Source: a virus. Taken from it: 20,432 bases of DNA. This document shows, piece after piece, positions 6,513 to 12,956 of the stretch. Below the pieces are notes generated by a model, which was given only the letters and a program-made list of their open reading frames with translations, was not told the DNA's origin and searched no databases. The translations under genes and the position numbers were made by a program. The DNA lies in IMG/VR virus record IMGVR_UViG_3300030329_003434, positions 1 to 20,432 of that record; one strand, written 5' to 3'. Within the stretch, counting starts at the first letter, position 1; every line of letters starts with the position of its first letter.

Positions 6513-7409
6513 TTATGTGGTTGATGCGTCTGTAGCGGAGTATACTTCTACCCCCCAAACATCAACAATTTCACTTTCACCCCAAGTTCCCACAGTAACT
6601 ATTTCAGTACCACGGAGGGATGCGTCACGTTCTTCTTCCGCATGGATATCTATTTCCATTGCGAGAGCAAGTGCTTCTTTTGCGAAAACTCCACCTTTGG
6701 AGTCACCAGAACCGTCTCTGGAGATGTTTCCATCTTCATAGATAGGTACACCAAATACCGGGTCGTTTCCTCTCCAGTATGTGCTGATGATATCCGCTGA
6801 TGGTCCATCAGGGATTGCATTGTTATTTCTAACACCTGTATCAAATCCTGCCATATCTTCTGTCAACCTACGTATCTGCTCTGGGTGCAAAACTGCATGA
6901 GGTTTGCTTGGAGCAGGGCCATAAGTATCACTGTTATTTGTACGAAGATAAGCTACAGCACCGGCTATTGTCTGTACTGATGCGGCAGTACCTGCACCGG
7001 GAACAGAGGTGCTGAATCCGTCAAGAAGTGTTATAAGGTCACTATCGAGAAGTCTACCAACTGCCCTTCCGTGCATTGTACCGACTGCTGACAGTACATT
7101 TTCATTGTTCTCATGTCGTAATCTGTCGCTTACAAAAGATAAAATACCGTGTTCTGATGCAGTCAAGTTAACAACTGTTGCTGTTACCTGTTGCGGAACT
7201 GAGATATCTATACCTTCTGTTAAAGCAACCGCAGATTGCCTGCCCCATATTGGCACGTTAACCTGTTTCGCACCTGACGGTATGTCATAGCGGGAAACAA
7301 GGTCTGCCATTGGAGCGGCTGGTTCTACGTTATCTATTGCTTCAGCGACAATGATTTTAGACATATCTTCCAAACTCGATGAGTCTGAAAGCGATAATCC
7401 ATTTGCCAT
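6513..7409 (-). CDS. Major capsid protein, HK97-like fold
   Basis: 298 aa. The N-terminal region (1-40) contains MSKIIVAEAIDNVEPAAPMA. A beta-rich part with VNVPIWGRQSAVALTEG follows. A long alpha-helical segment at about 102-130 (NVLSAVGTMHGRAVGRLLD) looks like the HK97 spine helix. Then comes a loop with AVLHPEQIRRLTEDM, a beta hinge FGVPIYEDGNIS, and the typical C-terminal stretch GGVFAKEALALAM ... GTEIVTVGTWGESEIVDVWG. This order (spine helix, 'vlhPeq', 'GvPiyed', 'keAlala', 'yG..ivd.wGv') is characteristic of HK97-type coat proteins, and the length is normal for the smaller ones. It follows the scaffold-like gene by 12 bp with an AGGAAA ribosome binding site, and it is probably the most strongly expressed gene here, helped by the promoter upstream of the scaffold. 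Confidence 0.88.
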   Translation of the reverse strand: MANGLSLSDSSSLEDMSKIIVAEAIDNVEPAAPMADLVSRYDIPSGAKQVNVPIWGRQSAVALTEGIDISVPQQVTATVVNLTASEHGILSFVSDRLRHENNENVLSAVGTMHGRAVGRLLDSDLITLLDGFSTSVPGAGTAASVQTIAGAVAYLRTNNSDTYGPAPSKPHAVLHPEQIRRLTEDMAGFDTGVRNNNAIPDGPSADIISTYWRGNDPVFGVPIYEDGNISRDGSGDSKGGVFAKEALALAMEIDIHAEEERDASLRGTEIVTVGTWGESEIVDVWGVEVYSATDASTT

Positions 7410-7421
7410 TATCTTAATTTC

Positions 7422-8195
7422 CTATAAAGTTGCCGAGCCGCTTTGCTTTAGCTGTTTCTTTATATCTCTGTATTGAGCAGAGTTTATATTTCCATCAGCA
7501 AACAATGTTGCAGCATCGGATAATGTATTTACCGATTTGGCTGTTCGTTGTGGTGCGCCTTGGGTTGTAGGAGCGGTATTCGGTTGAGAAGATGGTGCAG
7601 GAGCAGGTTTTGCAGGTGCTGGTGTAGTTAATGCTCGTAAGTTCATTTCTGCAAGTCTTATTGATTGACCTACTGACATCCCTTGATTATAACCTTGCCA
7701 TAACCTTGTATCCCCTATAGAAATATTTACTCCTGATTGATTTATCATCGACTGAACTTCTTGTGCGAGTATTGATTGTTCGGGTGACATAGACCGTTCT
7801 GCCTGTACAGGTTCTTCAGTCCTCATCGCCTTTTGCTTCCAATATTCTATTTGTTCAGTTTCTTCAAGAGTTTCTATATGAGCCTGTTCCTGTTTTTGCA
7901 TTAATTCCTGATAAGGCTTCAATGCAGAATCAACTCTATCTATAACACGCTGTTCCAACTCATCGGCTTTCCTTCCAAACGTATCTGCTATACGACCTTG
8001 TTCTTTACCAACGAAATCCCGTAGGACTTTTTCATAGTTTGGTGTTTCAACAGATGGTTGTTCTACTTGCTGTTCTCCCGTAGGTTCATCAGCTTTTGCT
8101 CCATTATCTTGTAAGATTTCTTTTGCAATAGCTTCTGCTTGGGGGCTTACAGCTTCTTGCTCAGTCGTTTGTTGTACGTTATCTTGTTCAGCCAT
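7422..8195 (-). CDS. Capsid scaffold-like protein
   Basis: 257 aa. The N-terminal 60 residues are rich in Gln and Glu (MAEQDNVQQTTEQEAVSPQA). A long charged helical, probably coiled-coil region runs from about 55 to 125 (VGKEQGRIADTFGRKADELE and following). An Ala/Pro-rich linker sits around 190-215 (TTPAPAKPAPAPSS). The basic C-terminal helical segment (ADGNINSAQYRDIKKQLKQS) resembles the coat-binding end of many scaffolds. There is no protease motif. Position directly before the major capsid gene, acidic and helical composition and a positively charged C-terminus all fit a scaffold, although such proteins rarely show sequence identity. The start at 8195 follows the 81-bp spacer; AAGGG lies about 11 bp upstream of the ATG as a possible ribosome binding site. 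Confidence 0.85.
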   Translation of the reverse strand: MAEQDNVQQTTEQEAVSPQAEAIAKEILQDNGAKADEPTGEQQVEQPSVETPNYEKVLRDFVGKEQGRIADTFGRKADELEQRVIDRVDSALKPYQELMQKQEQAHIETLEETEQIEYWKQKAMRTEEPVQAERSMSPEQSILAQEVQSMINQSGVNISIGDTRLWQGYNQGMSVGQSIRLAEMNLRALTTPAPAKPAPAPSSQPNTAPTTQGAPQRTAKSVNTLSDAATLFADGNINSAQYRDIKKQLKQSGSATL

Positions 8196-8228
8196 TATTT
8201 TCTCTGCCCTTAGGTGAGTTGTTGTTAA

Positions 8229-8244
8229 ATAACCCTTAGGTTAT
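8229..8244 (-). promoter_or_regulatory. Stem-loop at predicted mRNA 5' end, upstream of the scaffold gene
   Basis: ATAACC-TAAG-GGTTAT forms a perfect 6-bp stem with a 4-nt loop on the minus strand, at 8244-8229. The transcription start predicted from the promoter's -10 box is near 8246-8244, so this stem would lie at or next to the mRNA 5' end. 5' stem-loops are known to slow mRNA decay in bacteria; a role in mRNA stability or start-site control is inferred, not shown. A second, unpaired copy of ACCTAAGGG lies at 8215-8207, near the scaffold ribosome binding site. Confidence 0.45.
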
Positions 8245-8251
8245 ATATCTG

Positions 8252-8280
8252 AATATACAAAATAATTTAGAATTTTTCAA
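8252..8280 (-). promoter_or_regulatory. Sigma70-type promoter driving the scaffold/capsid block
   Basis: On the minus strand, -35 TTGAAA (8280-8275) and -10 TATATT (8257-8252) each match the sigma70 consensus at 5 of 6 positions, with an optimal 17-bp spacer rich in A and T. The -35 box overlaps the stop codon of the 1559-aa gene (TGA at 8279-8277), so the promoter uses the only long spacer upstream of the capsid genes. AT-rich spacers give chance hits, but the exact spacing, the location and the 5' stem-loop just downstream make a real host-RNA-polymerase promoter likely. Confidence 0.6.
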
Positions 8281-11200
8281 CTACTTTCATAGTTTAGTAA
8301 TTTAAAGGATGACTGTTTCTCTATTCCAAACGGACCTGCTAACCTACGTTCTGAGTCCAATTTTGCCTTATTCTCAGGGTGGTATACGGTTCGTGAACCT
8401 TCGATACCATATCTATATACACCTTTGTCTAATTCAACGTTTTGCTGTCTCATGGCTTTCTGGTATTTATTTATTCTATTTGATATTTCTTTTATAGCTA
8501 GAACATTAAATTCTCGTATGACAGCTGGGTCACCTTCTTTAACTGGTGGCATTTTTACTGCAACCACAGGTTGTTTTGCACTACGAACATAATCTCTTTG
8601 TTCTTGTGTTAATTCTCTGAAATAATTATAACTTGTTTCATATGGTTGTAGTCTAGGTGCTTCGTTAAAGACATGATTTTGGACACCCTCAAAATATCTA
8701 TCTCCCCATTTATCTAAAAAGGCATTTCTTTCTTGTATAACAGGTATACTATCTGGGTCATTATTAAATGTATCCCAATATTGTGTCGCGTAATCTTCAA
8801 ATCCAGGGTGGGTATCAAAAAAAACTTGCTGTAATCGCCTTCTTCTAGCACTATCTATAGTACCATCAGCTCGAATAGTTGGGTCGTTAACTTGTTCTCT
8901 ATATTCGTCATATACCATATCTGGATATTGTTTTACATATTCACCGCTCTGTAGCTTTTCGTCAAAATAATTTATAATATCCGCATATTCTTCTTTTAAT
9001 TTTATTTCTGCCCTTCTTTTTGCAGCCATAGCTTGTGGATAAGTTACACTATATAATTCATCTAAAGTATCAGAAGTATTTGAAAGATTAACCGCTTCTG
9101 CTTTTTCAATAATCGTATTCCTAAAAGTATCTTTTATTACATCTCTTTTTCCTAAATATTCTTCCATTCTTATATCAAATCCCCCAGCCCTATCACCTTT
9201 TACTTTTTTTACTTCTTCATCTAATCTTTGTAATTCTACACTTGCAAATTGAATATTATTTTTTTCTGCTTGATTTAAGGTATTCCACTCAAATTCATGT
9301 CCATATTCTTTAGCAGCTAAGGCATCTCTTAATTCACGCCTACGTTGATATGGATTACGTGGAAATGACCTAGCACCTAACATTTCTGATACAAACCCTG
9401 CTGGACCTGCTCTGTAAGGGTCTGCGAAAAGCAAACTCTCAGCCCAAAACGGAACTCCTAGCGTAGCTGCGTGTTCTATATTATCTTGCCATCCATCTAA
9501 TTCTCTACCTAAATAATCTGAACCTGTTGCAAGGTCTATTGCATATCCTGTACCTATCGGTGTTCTACCCCTAAAAAATCTTACTATAGGATGATTAAAT
9601 AATTTTTCTTCAAATTGGACACCAGGTTTATCGTCTGAAAAATATAATGCTTCAGGGTTTTCTATCATTCGAGCATTAAGTGTTACTAGTTGTCTATAGA
9701 ACGTACCAGGACCAACGAGGTCACCACCTATTGGTACTGAAAAAAATTCAGAAGATGTAGGGTCAAAGTTTGGTTCGACACCTAAAGCCTCACAGGTACT
9801 TGAATACATCATAGTTCCTGCTGTTAAAGCATTAGCTAACAATCTTCTAGCTTCTGCACCTTGTACCGACCCATCAAATACTAAACTTACTAATCCCATT
9901 GATGCTCTAGTATATCTTGGTGAAAAGAATACCCATGAAGATTCTATATCTCGTTGTGTAGGAGTTAATCCTGCTTCAACTGTACTATATCCACCAGTTG
10001 AGTAATTTATGAAATCAGCCATTTGCCTTCGTGTAGCTAATTGTAGGGCAGCATCATCTATATTGTTCCATAACGGACTATAAAATTCAAATAAACTAAT
10101 TCTTGCCGAGTCTACAGCAGCATAAAAAGATTGCTCAAATGGTGATAATGTTTTAGATGCAACTTTTTCAAGAGTATTTCCAACACCAGGTGTTCGTGAT
10201 AATAACCCAATAGAACTTCCCGGTCTTTGTAAAGAATCATATAAGTCAGCACCATAACTACTCATATGTATCCCGCTTTCGGTCATTTCTTCTATTACAT
10301 TTGATTTATTTTGTAAAAAATGTTTATATCTATCTTTTTGACCAAATGTTTTTATAATATTACTCCATGTTTTTCCGTAGGCTACAGGATTTATAAATAG
10401 TACAGGCAAGGTATTTATTCCCATAAATCCTAAATCTAATCCTGCTCTAAACCCTCTCATAGGTGCAAATATTTCTTCGTTTATCCATTTGAAAAATGCG
10501 GCATTACTACTTTTTTCTTTTCCTATTCCTAATTGCCTTATAAGTAAATTACCAATATTTTTTGTGTCTTCTTCTCGTTTAAATAAAAGAGCTTGTGCTT
10601 CCGTAAATGTTGGTCCTGGTGTACCTTTTTTTATTCCTTTTTTGCCTTCCGGGTACATTATTTTTACAATATCTTGTTGTAATTTTTTATTATTTGTAGA
10701 TAATTCTTTTATTGCAATTTTAGATAGTTCATCATTTAGTTCGTCTCTTATTGATTTTTTTATTGCTCCCTTACTGTATGCCTCTATAATTTCTGATGGC
10801 CTATATATTAATGTTCCAGAAGTTTTAGCAGATTCTAGTAATTGGTCAAGAGTATAATCTCTAGGTCTTTCTAATCGAGTTCTACTACCTGTTACCCTTC
10901 TACTGGTATTATGTCCAAGTATTAACATTGCGTCACTCATTTCTTCGTTAGCCGAAGCAACATCTTTTAATATATGACTTACATAATTTATTCCAGGTTC
11001 TACTCCTCCTCCTTTTTTTAAGTCAAGAAAAAAACTACTGTTATGGATTTTAAACTTGTCAGCACCTCCAAATGCGTCAACTAATAAATAACGTTTTCTT
11101 CCGTTAATCACGGTAAAAGGATTTTGGCCTATATAATTTAATATATCCCCATCTGTTATAGTTTGTTCATTTACAATACGTCTTTGACTTAATCCGTAGA

Positions 11201-12956
11201 TATCTAAAACATCTCTTTTTGCTTTACCTGTACCTAATTTTTTTCTTTCAGCAAGATTGATTCGTCTTGCAATATCTTTTCTTATTAGTAATGCTTGTTT
11301 CTGTAAATCTTTATTTTTTTTCTTATTAGGTGTACCTTTATATATACCCTTTATTATCTGTATTTCTTTTTTAAATGCGTGCAATCCTGCATCATTTAAG
11401 TAAGTTAGAGTATCTTCTAAAATATTTACTTGGTCATTAGTTAACCTAATATTATTTCCATCTTTATATTGTATTTCGACACTTCCATCTTGATTTCTAA
11501 CTGTATTAACTTCTTGCTTCTGAAGCCTAAATTCTCCTTGCTTTTTTGGGTTTGGAGCTAGAACATCTAAGTTGCTCTTTCCTGTTACAACACGTTTTTC
11601 TATAGGGTCGTAAAATATATTTTCCAAAATAGATAAAGAATGAGTTCTATTTCGTATATTTGGTGCAATAGTTGTTACTAGTTCGCCTGCTTGGTATAAA
11701 GCATTTTGTAGATATCCGTCATCATCATATATAAGGGTCTGTTTTCCAGTAGCCTTATCTGTTGCTTTTTCTGCTAACTCCATAAATCTTGCTTTGAATC
11801 CGTTTTGCTGCAATCCTCTAGCTTGTGCGATATTATGCAAATGTAATGCTTTCGATACTTTAGCAAAAGCATCATTTCCTCCTGCTCTTACTATTCCACG
11901 TAATCCATTTACTCTTTCTGTAAATGCTCTACCTACCTTACTTGTTCCAAATAATTGTCTAAATGTACGTGTTTCGTTACCTGCAACCCATTTTCCTGTT
12001 CGTGAATTTCTAAATCTTTCAAATGGTTTTGTAATACCACTAATAGTATTGTCTACCGAATTTTCAAGAGCATCTATCTCAGCTTTCTTTGTTACTTGGG
12101 TAGTACCTGCTCCAAATTCAATATCTGGTATTTTTGCATCTACAGCAGGTGCTGTTGCTGTAGGTGTTACTCCTGCCTTACCATACCTACCTATAATTCT
12201 TTTTTCAAAGTCAAAAGATTTTGCTGCTCCCTTAAGAGTTTCTTCGGCAACGCTTGCTACTGTATTTACGGGTAATCCTACACCTGCGGATTTAATTACT
12301 CCCCCTAAAGATTTTTGAGCTGCTGTTCGGGCAACACCTGTTGAGACTCCTCCAACTGCACCTTTGATTGCTCCAAATGCAGCCATTTCTGCTGCTCTAA
12401 TTGGCGCACCTACAAATGGTACAAGGGCAACTACATTAAGTGGGTCACCTATTACTTCGGCTACACCACGACCTGTAATTCTTGATGGCAATAATTTTAT
12501 ATCTTTACCACCTATCGTTATATGCACATTATCAAAAGGAGTTTCTATTTCAAATCCTTCTGTGGATACTGATGCTTTTCTAACTCTTTGAAAAAAATTT
12601 CCTTCTTTTTGATTTTTAAATGCTGTTTCTACACCTTGTTCTCCTGGAGTTAACTTTTGTAATCCAAGTCTAAGTAATCCACCACCGGTTTCTTGTCCTG
12701 CAACTAAACCTTTCAATGCTCCTATTCCTGCTTTTGCAAAAAAACCTCTATCAGGTTCTATTCTTGGTTGATTTTCGGGTCTATCCTCAGGTTTTACAAA
12801 TGGGGTAGGTTGTTCTGTTCCAAGTATTTGTTGACCACCTTCCATTATGGCTCTTTGTTGGCCTGCTCGCATTGCTATTTCAGCTAATGCTCTTGGAGAT
12901 TGTGTTTGAGGTCTACCAAATCTTGTAGGTTCAGGAGAACGATATCTATTTGTCAT
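8277..12956 (-). CDS. Giant 1559-aa protein, probably a virion-internal ejected protein (polyvalent-protein-like)
   Basis: 1559 aa, mostly helical and charged. Residues 1-60 are Pro/Gln-rich. A Gly/Ala-rich hydrophobic stretch lies at about 165-205 (VVALVPFVGAPIRAAEMAAF) and another at about 836-860 (GFMGINTLPVLFINPVAYG). Residues about 330-780 are Lys-rich. Around residue 1009 is WVFFSPRYTRASMGLVS, followed by a segment with RTPIGTGYAIDLATGSDYLG; this resembles C-terminal domains of large phage 'polyvalent' proteins (the LPD38-type neighbourhood), from memory and not searched. Residues about 1250-1400 are charged helices. No lytic transglycosylase or nuclease motif is evident. Such long helical proteins packed in phage heads are often injected ahead of the DNA. 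It directly abuts the 970-aa gene (12957), implying shared expression. A tape-measure protein is the main alternative, but lying before the scaffold would be unusual for that. Confidence 0.78.
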   Translation of the reverse strand: MTNRYRSPEPTRFGRPQTQSPRALAEIAMRAGQQRAIMEGGQQILGTEQPTPFVKPEDRPENQPRIEPDRGFFAKAGIGALKGLVAGQETGGGLLRLGLQKLTPGEQGVETAFKNQKEGNFFQRVRKASVSTEGFEIETPFDNVHITIGGKDIKLLPSRITGRGVAEVIGDPLNVVALVPFVGAPIRAAEMAAFGAIKGAVGGVSTGVARTAAQKSLGGVIKSAGVGLPVNTVASVAEETLKGAAKSFDFEKRIIGRYGKAGVTPTATAPAVDAKIPDIEFGAGTTQVTKKAEIDALENSVDNTISGITKPFERFRNSRTGKWVAGNETRTFRQLFGTSKVGRAFTERVNGLRGIVRAGGNDAFAKVSKALHLHNIAQARGLQQNGFKARFMELAEKATDKATGKQTLIYDDDGYLQNALYQAGELVTTIAPNIRNRTHSLSILENIFYDPIEKRVVTGKSNLDVLAPNPKKQGEFRLQKQEVNTVRNQDGSVEIQYKDGNNIRLTNDQVNILEDTLTYLNDAGLHAFKKEIQIIKGIYKGTPNKKKNKDLQKQALLIRKDIARRINLAERKKLGTGKAKRDVLDIYGLSQRRIVNEQTITDGDILNYIGQNPFTVINGRKRYLLVDAFGGADKFKIHNSSFFLDLKKGGGVEPGINYVSHILKDVASANEEMSDAMLILGHNTSRRVTGSRTRLERPRDYTLDQLLESAKTSGTLIYRPSEIIEAYSKGAIKKSIRDELNDELSKIAIKELSTNNKKLQQDIVKIMYPEGKKGIKKGTPGPTFTEAQALLFKREEDTKNIGNLLIRQLGIGKEKSSNAAFFKWINEEIFAPMRGFRAGLDLGFMGINTLPVLFINPVAYGKTWSNIIKTFGQKDRYKHFLQNKSNVIEEMTESGIHMSSYGADLYDSLQRPGSSIGLLSRTPGVGNTLEKVASKTLSPFEQSFYAAVDSARISLFEFYSPLWNNIDDAALQLATRRQMADFINYSTGGYSTVEAGLTPTQRDIESSWVFFSPRYTRASMGLVSLVFDGSVQGAEARRLLANALTAGTMMYSSTCEALGVEPNFDPTSSEFFSVPIGGDLVGPGTFYRQLVTLNARMIENPEALYFSDDKPGVQFEEKLFNHPIVRFFRGRTPIGTGYAIDLATGSDYLGRELDGWQDNIEHAATLGVPFWAESLLFADPYRAGPAGFVSEMLGARSFPRNPYQRRRELRDALAAKEYGHEFEWNTLNQAEKNNIQFASVELQRLDEEVKKVKGDRAGGFDIRMEEYLGKRDVIKDTFRNTIIEKAEAVNLSNTSDTLDELYSVTYPQAMAAKRRAEIKLKEEYADIINYFDEKLQSGEYVKQYPDMVYDEYREQVNDPTIRADGTIDSARRRRLQQVFFDTHPGFEDYATQYWDTFNNDPDSIPVIQERNAFLDKWGDRYFEGVQNHVFNEAPRLQPYETSYNYFRELTQEQRDYVRSAKQPVVAVKMPPVKEGDPAVIREFNVLAIKEISNRINKYQKAMRQQNVELDKGVYRYGIEGSRTVYHPENKAKLDSERRLAGPFGIEKQSSFKLLNYESS

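Noticed and set aside
8309-8497. 62-aa plus-strand ORF over the end of the giant gene
   Set aside because: It lies fully inside the C-terminal coding part of the 1559-aa gene and lacks any motif. Treated as chance.
11794-12318. 174-aa plus-strand ORF opposite the 1559-aa gene
   Set aside because: Its composition is Pro/Ala/Leu-rich as expected for the reverse of a Lys/Gly/Ala-rich coding frame. It is isolated and every supported gene runs the other way.
8277-12956. Giant protein as siphovirus tape measure
   Set aside because: It lies between portal and scaffold rather than after tail tube genes and has no tail-tube neighbour. It cannot be fully excluded, and is listed as the alternative in the gene entry.
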